Source: Phycisphaerae bacterium (GTDB lineage: Bacteria > Planctomycetota > Phycisphaerae > Phycisphaerales > SM1A02). Taken from it: a stretch of 64,000 nucleotides of DNA. The notes under the pieces are model-generated. The model was not told the origin of the DNA and ran no database searches. It was given only the letters and a program-made list of their open reading frames with translations. The stretch lies in NCBI GenBank assembly GCA_018656645.1, contig JABHZL010000034.1, positions 1 through 64,000 on the forward strand. The letters run 5' to 3'. The first letter of the stretch is position 1; each line of letters opens with the position of its first letter. Positions 16,609 through 25,975 of this stretch are shown here, in pieces. The position numbers and the translations under genes are program-made.

Positions 16609-17067
16609 ATGCGACGGGCAATTGAACTTGCTCGCAAAACATCCCTTGTGGAAAAATCAGGTGGACCGTTTGGGTGTGTGATTGTAAAGGATGGAGTAAT
16701 TGTTGCAGAGGGGGCAAATACAGTTCTTGCACACAATGATCCCACATGTCACGGTGAAATGAATGCTATTAGAACTGCATGTAAGGAATTGGGAACACAT
16801 AATCTTTCCGGATGCACGCTTTATACGACAGGCGAACCATGCCCCATGTGTTACGCAGCCTGTTGGTGGGCGCGTATTGAAAAAATTTATTATGGATCAA
16901 CAATCCAAGACGCGCAACAATTTGGCAATTTTGATGATGTGCCTATCATCAATTCTCTCAAAAAGGAGATTGCGCACCGCACGCTTTCAGGAGAGCAAAT
17001 TCTCCACGAAGAGGCGATACAATTATGGACTGATTTTTCCCATTCTGATTCAAACATCCATTACTGA
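16609..17067 (+). CDS. GuaD-like nucleoside/guanine deaminase
   Basis: This 152-aa zinc enzyme belongs to the cytidine deaminase-like fold. The active site is CHGEMN (His48, Glu50) and PCPMC (Cys78, Cys81), and the order and spacing follow Bacillus guanine deaminase (GPFGCVIVKDG, NDPT, LYTTGEPCPMC, WARIEKIYYGS). Guanine is the likeliest substrate, but a related nucleobase is possible. The family N-terminus appears to continue upstream of the ATG (ISDHEQF), where the only candidate start is ATT at 16588. It is followed after 19 bases by gadC. Confidence 0.8.
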   Translation: MRRAIELARKTSLVEKSGGPFGCVIVKDGVIVAEGANTVLAHNDPTCHGEMNAIRTACKELGTHNLSGCTLYTTGEPCPMCYAACWWARIEKIYYGSTIQDAQQFGNFDDVPIINSLKKEIAHRTLSGEQILHEEAIQLWTDFSHSDSNIHY

Positions 17068-17086
17068 TCAGAGAAAAGGGTAACAA

Positions 17087-18517
17087 ATGGCAAATATAAA
17101 ATCTAAAAAAAAGCTCGGTGTATTCGTTCTTGCGATGATGAACGTCGCAGTTGTGATGAGCTTGCGGGGGTTACCTATGATGGCAAAAGAGGGGATGACG
17201 ATGGTCTTTTACCTTCTCTTTGCATCGATTCTCTTTCTCGTTCCAGTTTCTCTTGTCTCTGCAGAACTCGCAACAGGTTGGCCAAAAAATGGCGGTGTCT
17301 ATATATGGGTAAAGGAAGCATTTGGGTCAAAATTGGGGTTTACGGCAATTTGGTTGCAATGGATTCAAAACGTTATTTGGTATCCAACAGTTCTTGTCTT
17401 TGCAGCAGGTGCACTTGCGTACCTTTTTGTAGACCCAACCCTTGCAGAAAATAAATTTTTTAGTATTATTGTTATTTTGGTTGTCTACTGGGGCGCAACG
17501 TTTGTCAACTTACGTGGCGTCGCATCTGCAGGCTGGCTGACAACCGCAGGCGTGATTGGTGGAACAATTTTGCCTGGTTTGCTCATAATTATCCTTGGTC
17601 TCTGTTGGTGGTTTGGCGGAAATCCTATTGCGTTTGATGCAACAGTGACGGCAACAGCGTGTTTGCCAGACTTTGGTAATATAAATTCACTCGCATTTCT
17701 TGGAGGGATTGTGCTCCTTTTCGCTGGGATGGAAGTGGGATCAGTGCACGTGAACGAATTAGGTAATCCAAAGAAACAATTTCCAGCAGCAATTTTTATC
17801 GCGATGTTTGTGATCATTGGTATTTTTACACTTGGTTCATTTGCAGTTGCTGCTGTTCTTCCAGCAGACGAAATTAGTTTAACAGCTGGCATCATGCAGG
17901 CGCTTCGTGACTTCCTTAATGAGTTTCACGCACTTTGGCTTCTGCCAATTCTTGGATTCCTCATTGCGTTTGGAGCAATTGGTGGCGTAACTGCGTGGAT
18001 TGCTGGTCCAAGTCGCGGTTTACTTGCGACGGCGAGCAAGGGTGAACTTCCACCAATCCTTCAAAAAGTAAACAAGAGCGGCATTCAGGTCAACATTCTA
18101 ATGGTCCAAGGGGCGATCGTTACGTTGATTTCACTTGTGTATTTGTTGATGCCAAATGTAAGTAGTGCGTTCTTCCTGCTCACTGCGTTGACTGCCTGTC
18201 TCTATTTGTTTATGTATATGTTGCTATTTGCAACAGCAATTAAACTTCGGTTTACTAAACCCGATGTGCCACGTGCGTTCAAAGTGCCAGGTGGCAATGT
18301 GGGCATGATTCTCCTTGCAGGCGTTGGGTTGCTCGCCGTGATTTATGCATACATCATCCTCTTCTTTCCACCAAGTGATCTTGCTGTTGGAAGCCCAACA
18401 TTTTATGTAGCGTTTCTTGTGATTGGAAACCTTATCTTTATTTTATTACCAATGATTATCAACCACTTCAAGAAACCATCTTGGGTGGCAAAAGGACCAT
18501 CAGACAATGCTTCATGA
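17087..18517 (+). CDS. gadC: glutamate/GABA antiporter, APC superfamily
   Basis: This is a 476-aa inner-membrane protein with about 12 helices. Family features are [13 protein letters not shown] at helix 1, [21 protein letters not shown], and [17 protein letters not shown]. The gene overlaps glutamate decarboxylase by 11 bases, which supports the role: it would import glutamate in exchange for GABA and so remove cytosolic protons in acid. An AGGG ribosome site precedes ATG 17087. A different amino acid antiport is possible if judged on the transporter alone. Confidence 0.88.
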   Translation: MANIKSKKKLGVFVLAMMNVAVVMSLRGLPMMAKEGMTMVFYLLFASILFLVPVSLVSAELATGWPKNGGVYIWVKEAFGSKLGFTAIWLQWIQNVIWYPTVLVFAAGALAYLFVDPTLAENKFFSIIVILVVYWGATFVNLRGVASAGWLTTAGVIGGTILPGLLIIILGLCWWFGGNPIAFDATVTATACLPDFGNINSLAFLGGIVLLFAGMEVGSVHVNELGNPKKQFPAAIFIAMFVIIGIFTLGSFAVAAVLPADEISLTAGIMQALRDFLNEFHALWLLPILGFLIAFGAIGGVTAWIAGPSRGLLATASKGELPPILQKVNKSGIQVNILMVQGAIVTLISLVYLLMPNVSSAFFLLTALTACLYLFMYMLLFATAIKLRFTKPDVPRAFKVPGGNVGMILLAGVGLLAVIYAYIILFFPPSDLAVGSPTFYVAFLVIGNLIFILLPMIINHFKKPSWVAKGPSDNAS

Positions 18518-19898
18518 TAAAAACAATGAACGGCTAGAAGAACTCATCGCTCCCACGTATGGATCTGAATATACGTCGAAGATACTTCCAAAATATAAAA
18601 TGGCGGAAACCAATATGCCCGCTCGCGATGCATATCGAATGGTGCATGATGAATTGATGCTAGATGGCAATTCTCGCCAAAACCTTGCGACGTTCTGTAC
18701 AACATTTGTTGAACCCGAAGTGCAACAGTTGATGACAGATTGTGTTGATAAAAATATGATTGACAAGGACGAATATCCACAGACTGCAGAGATAGAAAAC
18801 CGCTGCGTGCACATCCTTGCTGATTTGTGGAATTCTCCAGATGCGGAGACAACACTTGGTTGTTCAACGACTGGTTCAAGTGAAGCAGCGATGCTTGGCG
18901 GCATGGCCTTAAAGTGGAAGTGGCGTGAAAAAATGAAAGCCGCCGGAAAACCAACGGATAAGCCAAACATGATTTGCGGTCCTGTGCAAATATGTTGGCA
19001 TAAGTTTGCAAGGTATTGGGACATCGAACTTCGAGAAATTCCCATGGAAGGCGATCGTTTAATTATGACTGCAGAAGAAGTGATTAAGCGATGCGATGAA
19101 AACACAATCGGTGTTGTGCCAACTTTAGGCGTGACTTTTACTGGTCAATACGAACCAGTCAAAGAAGTAAGTGATGCGCTTGATAAGTTCCAAGAGGAAA
19201 CAGGAATAGACATTCCAATTCATGTAGATGGTGCGAGCGGTGCGTTCATTGCCCCGTTTATTCAAGCAGATTTAGAATGGGATTTCCGTTTGCCTCGTGT
19301 AAAATCAATCAACGCTTCGGGTCACAAATTCGGTTTAGCGCCTCTTGGTGTTGGCTGGGCACTTTGGCGTAGCAAAGATGACCTTCCAGAAGATCTTATT
19401 TTTAATGTAAATTACCTCGGAGGTAACATGCCAACTTTTGCGCTCAACTTCTCTCGCCCCGGCGGTGAAATTGTTGCGCAATATTACAACTTTATTAGAC
19501 TTGGCAAAACCGGATATCGTGAAGTCCACACATCTTGTCAAGAGATTGCAAAATATCTTGCAGATGAAATTAGCAAGATGGAGCCTTTTGAAATTATTTA
19601 CAACGGCGAAGGTGGTATCCTCGCGATGTGCTGGAAATTTAAAGATGGCCAGAAGTATAACTTCACACTTTACGATTTCGCCGATCGCCTTCGATCTCGA
19701 GGTTGGCTAGTTCCAGCATATTCAATGCCAGCGCACCGTGAGGATCTTGTGATTCAACGCATTCTTGTACGCCACGGCATGAGTATGGACTTGGCGGATT
19801 TGCTGCTTGAAGATATGCGACGAGCACTCGAGCACTTCGACGTGCATCCTGTCCAAGTACCACTAAGCGAAGAAGAAGCCGGTGGGTTTAAACACTAA
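18507..19898 (+). CDS. gadB: glutamate decarboxylase
   Basis: This is a 463-aa PLP enzyme that converts glutamate to GABA and CO2 while consuming a proton. The PLP lysine is Lys274 in [14 protein letters not shown]. Other family marks are [30 protein letters not shown] and the N-terminal [20 protein letters not shown]. The length matches E. coli GadB. It is translated from a start inside the 3' end of gadC, so the two form an operon. No obvious terminator follows; 44 bases separate it from the convergent pentapeptide gene. Confidence 0.95.
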   Translation: MLHDKNNERLEELIAPTYGSEYTSKILPKYKMAETNMPARDAYRMVHDELMLDGNSRQNLATFCTTFVEPEVQQLMTDCVDKNMIDKDEYPQTAEIENRCVHILADLWNSPDAETTLGCSTTGSSEAAMLGGMALKWKWREKMKAAGKPTDKPNMICGPVQICWHKFARYWDIELREIPMEGDRLIMTAEEVIKRCDENTIGVVPTLGVTFTGQYEPVKEVSDALDKFQEETGIDIPIHVDGASGAFIAPFIQADLEWDFRLPRVKSINASGHKFGLAPLGVGWALWRSKDDLPEDLIFNVNYLGGNMPTFALNFSRPGGEIVAQYYNFIRLGKTGYREVHTSCQEIAKYLADEISKMEPFEIIYNGEGGILAMCWKFKDGQKYNFTLYDFADRLRSRGWLVPAYSMPAHREDLVIQRILVRHGMSMDLADLLLEDMRRALEHFDVHPVQVPLSEEEAGGFKH

Positions 19899-19942
19899 AC
19901 AACTCGTGAGCTTCATCTTGATCTACATTACAATTCAATTGC

Positions 19943-20521
19943 TTAGTTACTACGGACCCTGCGTGTAGGCTGTAGCAGCAATCCTAAAAAGAGATAACCA
20001 ACTGCAGGGGCTGGTATTTCCAATTCAAACATGGCAAGTTCTTCGGGATTCATTCCCTCGGGGAAAATGGTGTTTGCGTTGTACTGCGCAGCTAACCACA
20101 TCGCATCTTCCCAGTTCCTCAGGTTTGATAAATTCGCATCACTTATGTTTGCATGAAACAAATTTGCTCCTTGTACATTTGCGTACTCAAGATTTGTTCC
20201 ACTCAAGTTCGCATATGTCAGATCAGCATTGATAAAATTTACCCCATAAAGCCATGCTTGGTTAAAAGTAGTTTGAGACAAACTTGCTCGAGCAAATGTT
20301 GAAAACACAAGATTTGTATGTGAAAGGTTTGCTCTTCGCAAAGAAGCATCGGCGAGATTAGCCCACCAAAGAAGTTGCCCTTCTAAGTCTACACCTGGGG
20401 TCACATAAGAATCGCTTAGCCACAATGACCCATCGGCATCATGGTCATACCACTGATAAATATCCGCGTTCGCTGAACAAGAAACGCCAAGTGCGAAAAT
20501 TGTGCCTAGTATCTTTCTCAA
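19943..20521 (-). CDS. exported pentapeptide-repeat protein with PEP-CTERM-like tail
   Basis: This 192-aa protein has a signal peptide (LRKILGTIFALGVSCSANA), about ten A(D/N)LxX pentapeptide repeats between residues 55 and 145 (ANLADASLRRANLSHTNL and so on), and the tail IPAPAVGYLFLGLLLQPTRR, which resembles a PEP-CTERM sorting signal. It is likely a surface-retained beta-helix; no enzymatic motif is present. The start is placed at TTG 20521 because AGGA lies 6 bases upstream; GTG at 20548 is the alternative. The gap 20522-20808 holds a possible promoter (TTGAAA...GATAAA on the minus strand) and nothing else I can support. Confidence 0.75.
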   Translation of the reverse strand: MRKILGTIFALGVSCSANADIYQWYDHDADGSLWLSDSYVTPGVDLEGQLLWWANLADASLRRANLSHTNLVFSTFARASLSQTTFNQAWLYGVNFINADLTYANLSGTNLEYANVQGANLFHANISDANLSNLRNWEDAMWLAAQYNANTIFPEGMNPEELAMFELEIPAPAVGYLFLGLLLQPTRRVRSN

Positions 20522-20808
20522 AATAGATCCTTTAACACCTACAGCCACACCATGCGTCTTCCGCCCATGGACTCCTAAGATTTATCGAATAAATCCGACA
20601 GTTTTCAATAGAAAAACCCTCGCTAAAATGTAATCATGACGGTTCCTAAGCGCTGAGTTGAACAAGGTCCCCAAGCACGCACCCTCTTTACCCAAATAAT
20701 AAACTCTCTAGAGCACTTTCGGCGATTCTCAAGAAAATACCCTTGATGCTATAGCCAATGTCAGTGACCAGTTTGTAGTAATCGAGAGGTGGGGTATGTG
20801 CGATGGTG

Positions 20809-22137
20809 TTACGAAATAATTTGTAACTGTTGTTGTGCAACCGTGATGTCATTCGTAACTTCTATTACTATTGCAGGTACAAGTTCACCTTGATTCGCGC
20901 TAGTTTTTACTGTGATTTCTGCATAGTGTTCACATCGTCCACGGAAGATATTTTTTTCAACCCGTTGTTCTAGCATGACGTTGAGGGTCCTGCCAATGAG
21001 TTGTTCACGGTAGGAGAGCGAAAGTGTATCGTTGAGTTGCAGTAATGTTTGAACGCGATCTTGCACCAGTATGGGTGGAAGTTGTTTCCATCGAGCAGCC
21101 GCCGTGCCTGTACGAACTGAGTATGGAAATATGTGCATGTGTAAATATCCAACGCTCTCTGCTGTTGTAATTGTCTGTTCAAAATCAGCATCAGTTTCTG
21201 TCGGGAATCCACAAATAATGTCGGTGGTGATTGCGGGGGGTAATCCGTCAACAGTTAATCGTTCATTGACCATTGCAATCATTTCAAGATATTGCGAAGT
21301 GCTGTACTGCCGGTTCATCTTTTGTAAAACTTCGTCGCTTCCCGATTGCAGTGGTAGGTGCAGATGGGGGACGATGTTTTTATTTGCAACCATTGCATCA
21401 AGTAGGGTGGGTGTCACATCACCGGGTTCCATTGAACTCATTCGCAATCGTTGAAGACCATCAATTTGCGCAACAGCATCGAGTAGATCCGCTAAATATT
21501 CTTGGTTTGGATGTGCTTGCTTTCTACGCAAAGCAGTTTCATGTCCATAGGCTCCAATAAACACACCAGTGAGTACAACTTCTTTGTGACCAAGTTCCAC
21601 TAAACGGGCCGCTTCAGTGACAGTGTCTTCAATTGTTTTTGAACGAAGTGTCGTTCGTATTTTTGGAATGATACAAAAAGAACAATGTGCATCGCAACCA
21701 TCTTGAATGCGAAGTTCAGCCCGTGTGTGTGCAGCCTGAAGTTTTGGTAGAGCTTCAATCGGTAGAGAAGTTGTAACTGGTTGCTCTTTGTTTGGGCGTT
21801 GTAACCAGGTATTCACTTCATTTGCAAAACGCTCAAGCATAGGTGTTTTGCCTGCTTGAGTCACGACAGTGTCGCCAAGTTCGTTTGCCATTTCTGGGTC
21901 CGTACCAGTAAAACAGCCTGTGACAAAGACATGTTTGCCATTACGTTTCGCACGACGAATCGCATTGCGAGATTTTGCGGCTGCCCGTCCCGTTACGCTA
22001 CACGTATGCACAATTTCTAAGTCAGGCGATTCGCTTGAAGGCTGCATGCCGAGTTCTTGTAAAATCGATTCCATTTCACGACGTTCTGCATGGTTCATCC
22101 TGCAGCCAAGTACTTTAAAATGGTAGGTTTTTTCCAT
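20809..22137 (-). CDS. mtaB: tRNA t6A37 methylthiotransferase MtaB
   Basis: This is a 442-aa radical SAM enzyme of the MiaB family that should convert t6A to ms2t6A at position 37 of ANN-decoding tRNAs. It has the N-terminal UPF0004 domain (KVLGCRMNHAERREME, HTCSVTGRAA, VTGCF), the radical SAM cluster motif CDAHCSFC, and GFPTETDADF. MtaB rather than MiaB is favoured by the GCRMN N-terminus and the MSSMEPGDV segment. The start is at ATG 22137; the open frame upstream overlaps the divergent gene and is not conserved. Only 19 bases separate its start from that of SMUG1. Confidence 0.88.
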   Translation of the reverse strand: MEKTYHFKVLGCRMNHAERREMESILQELGMQPSSESPDLEIVHTCSVTGRAAAKSRNAIRRAKRNGKHVFVTGCFTGTDPEMANELGDTVVTQAGKTPMLERFANEVNTWLQRPNKEQPVTTSLPIEALPKLQAAHTRAELRIQDGCDAHCSFCIIPKIRTTLRSKTIEDTVTEAARLVELGHKEVVLTGVFIGAYGHETALRRKQAHPNQEYLADLLDAVAQIDGLQRLRMSSMEPGDVTPTLLDAMVANKNIVPHLHLPLQSGSDEVLQKMNRQYSTSQYLEMIAMVNERLTVDGLPPAITTDIICGFPTETDADFEQTITTAESVGYLHMHIFPYSVRTGTAAARWKQLPPILVQDRVQTLLQLNDTLSLSYREQLIGRTLNVMLEQRVEKNIFRGRCEHYAEITVKTSANQGELVPAIVIEVTNDITVAQQQLQIIS

Positions 22138-22146
22138 TGCGACGCG

Positions 22147-22160
22147 CCATGGTACCATGG
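22147..22160. promoter_or_regulatory. 14-bp perfect palindrome between divergent starts
   Basis: CCATGGTACCATGG is a perfect palindrome centred between the mtaB ATG (22137, minus) and the SMUG1 ATG (22157, plus). It could be an operator, but it also supplies overlapping ATG codons, so chance is possible. Confidence 0.3.
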
Positions 22161-22900
22161 GCATCATGGCAAAACGACTCATTGCAATTACAAAGGAATT
22201 GTCAAAAGGTGTGGACGCACTGTCGTTTAGCGAGCCAGTTGCGTATGTGTATAACCCACTTGTGTATGCGTGGAAATCACACAAGGCATATCTTGATAAA
22301 TATGGATCGGTGAAGGGGAGAGTGCTACTTATTGGAATGAATCCCGGACCATGGGGAATGGCACAGACAGGTGTGCCGTTTGGTGAAATTTCTGGTGTTC
22401 GTGATTTTCTTGGGATTGAAGAGAACGTAGAACAGCCAAAGCATGTTCATCCAAAAAGACCAATTCAAGGGTTTGATTGCCCGCGCAGTGAAGTCAGTGG
22501 TAGGCGAGTATGGGAATGGGCAAGGGAACGCTACGGAGACCCCGAAAGTTTTTTTGACGAGTTTTTTATTATCAATTACTGCCCACTTTGTTTTATGGAA
22601 GAGGGTGGTAAGAACCGAACACCGGATAAGTTGAAAGCCGAGGAACGCGACGCAGTGTTTGAAGTGTGTGATGTTGCGCTTCGTAAGTTTGTTAACGTAT
22701 TAGAACCATCAAAGATTGTTGGCATAGGTGGATTCGCAAAAAAACGTGCGATGAGAACCCTAGATCGCGAAGACATCGAAACTATTTTACATCCGAGCCC
22801 CGCGAGCCCGATTGCAAATCGCGGCTGGGCTCCTCAAATTGAAAAGCAATTTGAAGCGATGGGTGTAGAGTTGCAGGTACGTCCCGAATTTGCAAAGTGA
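22157..22900 (+). CDS. SMUG1-type uracil-DNA glycosylase
   Basis: This 247-aa base-excision repair enzyme should remove uracil or oxidised pyrimidines from DNA. Motif 1 is GMNPGPWGMAQTGVPFGE and motif 2 is HPSPASPIANRGW, both typical of the SMUG1 branch. In motif 1, Asn is in the water-activating position. NYCPLCFMEEGGKNRTP corresponds to the SMUG1 middle region. Length agrees with the family. ATG 22157 or 22166 may start; neither has a ribosome site. It is transcribed divergently from mtaB. The 69 bases after the stop contain no clear terminator. Confidence 0.88.
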   Translation: MGIMAKRLIAITKELSKGVDALSFSEPVAYVYNPLVYAWKSHKAYLDKYGSVKGRVLLIGMNPGPWGMAQTGVPFGEISGVRDFLGIEENVEQPKHVHPKRPIQGFDCPRSEVSGRRVWEWARERYGDPESFFDEFFIINYCPLCFMEEGGKNRTPDKLKAEERDAVFEVCDVALRKFVNVLEPSKIVGIGGFAKKRAMRTLDREDIETILHPSPASPIANRGWAPQIEKQFEAMGVELQVRPEFAK

Positions 22901-22969
22901 CAGGCACTTTGCGCTCGCGGACTCGCTTGGTGTGCCAGTCACGTCGAATTTAACTACCCCTCGGGTAAT

Positions 22970-25333
22970 TTATTTCGGTTCTGAGCCAGCTCTTTTAATT
23001 TCTTCGTCCATGACACGGAAGTACAGACCCATACCTTTTAAACCGTTGAGGACTTTGAATAGGACGGGATTCCAACCCTTTTGCAGTATGAATGTGCCAA
23101 ACTTTTTATCTTTTCTCGCGGTTTGCCAAGAGGCGTCGTCCCAAACGAGATCGTTGCCAACCCAGATTCGGCATGCGTCATCACTTCCAATGGTGAACTC
23201 TACTTCACGTTCATCAGGGCTCCACAACCAACACTTAGCGTAGGCAAACACATTTTCAGTTGCTTTGCCAAGCGACAGGTTTAAGTAGCCGTCCTTTTCG
23301 CTTTGTGCGTAGGCCCATTTGAGAGGTTCGCCAAGGGTAGTCATAGGTACAGTAAGTTGCACAATGTTTGGTTCAGGAATTTGCTTTTGATTTGCAAGGT
23401 TCGACAGGCGATCATCGTCGTTTGCAATTGCAAAGTAAGCAGCAATTTGCCACTCCCGAACGAAACCGCCAGGTAATCGAAGTTCACGCTCTTTCGTGTA
23501 GCGTCTTGCATCTTCCCAGCAGAAATTTTTGACATATCGTTGTAATTCCGCTTCACCAAATTCTGGGGCTGTTTCATCTATCGCCATCCATGCAGAGAAT
23601 GCGAGGTAACGATCGCTTGTTGGATCTTCAATAACATTTGCAAGAAGCGGAAGAAGGGAGGGGTCTTTCAGTTGTTCTGCAACTTTCGTTGCAGCGAGGC
23701 GAACGATACGTTCATTGTTTTTCAATCCAAGTTCAACCATTTTTTTATTGTTACAAGCCAAAACAAGTAAGCTTTTTTCAGTAGGATTGACTTCGTTGAA
23801 TGTCTTAACAATCGTTTCTTGATCACCTGTTGCAGCAATGTTTTTAGCCCATTCCATTGGGGGCGTGTACTTACCATCGCCATCTGCATCAACGAATATA
23901 GGGTTTGCGATTGCAAGCGGATAGATCTTTCGATCATCTTCATCGACATACGGAGTCATTGCCTCATCGCCTTCAGCGATTGCGACTACCCAACAATCTC
24001 GAGGGATCCCAACGCGGATCCGTGGTCGCAAGTGTGTTACGACACCAATCTCGCCTTCGATTTTAATTTCTGCAACTTGGTCGCCGTTTTGAATAATGCG
24101 AATGGTGTCAAGATCGACCCATGAAGCCGCTTGCGCATCTATATGTATATCAGCAATCGCATTGTGCACGGAAATCACTGAACCCATTGGCATTCCATTA
24201 ACGGTCATACGAAGGAATGGACCCGTTGTTGTGAACATATTTCCATCTCGTATTGCTTTGGTGACATCTGCGGGATCGATTTTTCCGGGATCGTCCTTTC
24301 CAGTAAAGACAAAGTTTCTAGGAACACCAGCGATGTTTGCAATCACAGTGTGGCTGTCACTGTTGCCAACGGCAGCGACTTTTCTACCTGCGTTGAGCAT
24401 GTTGTACCAATCACGCAGAACACTATGCCGACTATTACGTGTATTTACTTCGGAAATTTCTGCATCGTGATACCCCCAACCGTAATTTTCATTAAGCACT
24501 TCGACCGAATCAAAATCCCAAGACCACCGTTTGTCATCAGATTCACCTGTGATTGGGTCGAGCCCACGACGCCCAAAGTAATCGATATTTCCCCATCGCG
24601 GGTGATTAATTTGAATAATAGGCACGACTCCAGCCTCATTTTGTTCAGCACGGATCATCGTAAACAATTCTGGCGCTTCTAACTTCTGGTTCACTACCTT
24701 TGCACTTGCATCAAGTGGAAAAGCATTCAAATGTCCATACGGTGTAGAGACTTCGTTACCAACAACTGCAGTGACATGTTCGTTTGCGCCAAGATCGTCA
24801 ATAATAGGTTGGTAATTTGTATTGTGATTGTGGTCTGTTGCAACGGCGAACTCTACACCCTCTCCAACTATTGAAATGATTCTCTCGTTCATATTGGAAT
24901 CGCCATGACCGCTGTGTGTCAAGGTGTGTAAGTGAAAATCACCGCTGACCCAACCAGTTGAATCGATTTCATGAATGAGTTCAGCATCCCATGAATACTC
25001 TTTGCCTTCTTCAATTTCAATGTGCGTTGTATCAATAGACCACTCTATGCCGTGCGATGCCATGATGTCCCACGAACCAACGGGGACGGTGACGACGCCA
25101 GTACCATCGAGCGTGTAAATAGCGTGCTTTCGCACAGCAAGTTGTTTTGGTGCTGCATCAGGGTTTGGAAATAAATCTTCCGCTTTGCCTTCTGCATTCA
25201 TAAAAGTAAGACGCGAAGGAACAGCATGTCCGTTTTCATCAAGAACCGTAAACGCAAGCGTTCCATGAGGTGATTCTATATTTGCAGTTGGGGCTGGTGG
25301 AGAGAGAGCAATAAGTAATAATGGTGTAAGCAT
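22970..25333 (-). CDS. CehA/McbA-family secreted metallohydrolase (PHP domain)
   Basis: This is a 787-aa exported protein with a short signal peptide (MLTPLLLIALSPPAPTA). An N-terminal carboxypeptidase-regulatory-like region (about 25-120) precedes a PHP metallo-phosphoesterase-type domain: GDFHLHTLTHSG (His134, His136), ATDHNH (Asp167, His168, His170), INHPRWG and GNSDSHT. Members named CehA/McbA hydrolyse carbaryl, but the natural substrates of most are unknown. The C-terminal third has helical, HEAT-like segments (VRLAATKVAEQLKDPSLLPL) and a sandwich-like end. Its ATG lies 17 bases from that of the divergent ABC ATPase. Confidence 0.82.
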   Translation of the reverse strand: MLTPLLLIALSPPAPTANIESPHGTLAFTVLDENGHAVPSRLTFMNAEGKAEDLFPNPDAAPKQLAVRKHAIYTLDGTGVVTVPVGSWDIMASHGIEWSIDTTHIEIEEGKEYSWDAELIHEIDSTGWVSGDFHLHTLTHSGHGDSNMNERIISIVGEGVEFAVATDHNHNTNYQPIIDDLGANEHVTAVVGNEVSTPYGHLNAFPLDASAKVVNQKLEAPELFTMIRAEQNEAGVVPIIQINHPRWGNIDYFGRRGLDPITGESDDKRWSWDFDSVEVLNENYGWGYHDAEISEVNTRNSRHSVLRDWYNMLNAGRKVAAVGNSDSHTVIANIAGVPRNFVFTGKDDPGKIDPADVTKAIRDGNMFTTTGPFLRMTVNGMPMGSVISVHNAIADIHIDAQAASWVDLDTIRIIQNGDQVAEIKIEGEIGVVTHLRPRIRVGIPRDCWVVAIAEGDEAMTPYVDEDDRKIYPLAIANPIFVDADGDGKYTPPMEWAKNIAATGDQETIVKTFNEVNPTEKSLLVLACNNKKMVELGLKNNERIVRLAATKVAEQLKDPSLLPLLANVIEDPTSDRYLAFSAWMAIDETAPEFGEAELQRYVKNFCWEDARRYTKERELRLPGGFVREWQIAAYFAIANDDDRLSNLANQKQIPEPNIVQLTVPMTTLGEPLKWAYAQSEKDGYLNLSLGKATENVFAYAKCWLWSPDEREVEFTIGSDDACRIWVGNDLVWDDASWQTARKDKKFGTFILQKGWNPVLFKVLNGLKGMGLYFRVMDEEIKRAGSEPK

Positions 25334-25350
25334 CCGTGTATGCTACTCTG

Positions 25351-25974
25351 ATGTCACTTGTTGTTGAGAACCTTTCTTACGAATATGTGCAGGGCGAAAG
25401 TGTCCTAAGTGATTATTCCCTGAAGATTGACGAGGGCGAACTGGTCGTACTTGTTGGCCCTTCTGGCTGTGGTAAATCAACACTTTTGCATTGTGTAGCG
25501 GGGTTGTGTGAGCCCAAATCGGGAACGATATATATTGATGGGAAAGAGGTTTCTCAAAAGAAACCTTACGAGCGTGGTATTGGCATCATGATGCAGGACC
25601 AACCGCTCTACGAACACCTTACGGTTGAAAAAAACATTGCCTTTCCATTGCGTGCTCGTGGTGACAAAAAAACTGATGTTTCGAAATTCATTGATGTACT
25701 TCAACTTGGTGATGTTGCAAAACAAAAGGTTTCCAAATGCAGCGGGGGGGAACGAAGGCGAGTTGCATTTGCTAGAGCAGTTGTTTTGAAACCACGCTTG
25801 TTGTTACTCGATGAACCTTTTGTTTCGCTCAATGACGAACTGCGCGAAATTATTATGGAACGAATACAAGATATTGGAACGACAACACTTCTTGTAACCC
25901 ATAATTTAGATTCAACACTCACTACTTCCAAGACAATTAAAAAAATCACCCTTGGGTCAAAGACCCAAGGGTGA
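25351..25974 (+). CDS. orphan ABC transporter ATP-binding protein
   Basis: This 207-aa ATPase has all core motifs: Walker A GPSGCGKST, Q-loop IMMQDQPLYEHL, signature CSGGERRRVAFARA, Walker B LLLLDEPFVSL and H-loop LVTHNL. It resembles the N-terminal ATPase half of MalK/UgpC importers but lacks the C-terminal regulatory domain. No permease or binding protein is adjacent. The start is taken at ATG 25351 (MSLVVENLSYEY); GTG at 25336 adds five unlike residues. Its stop codon lies inside the hairpin that ends a minus-strand transcript. Confidence 0.85.
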   Translation: MSLVVENLSYEYVQGESVLSDYSLKIDEGELVVLVGPSGCGKSTLLHCVAGLCEPKSGTIYIDGKEVSQKKPYERGIGIMMQDQPLYEHLTVEKNIAFPLRARGDKKTDVSKFIDVLQLGDVAKQKVSKCSGGERRRVAFARAVVLKPRLLLLDEPFVSLNDELREIIMERIQDIGTTTLLVTHNLDSTLTTSKTIKKITLGSKTQG

Positions 25975-25975
25975 T
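25938..25975 (-). terminator. strong intrinsic terminator, minus strand
   Basis: A perfect 14-bp stem (25945-25958 with 25962-25975, loop of three) is followed on the minus strand by a run of seven T residues. The plus strand after the stem is purine-rich and has no T run, so this terminator serves a minus-strand transcript, for which no convincing protein gene exists upstream. Confidence 0.85.
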
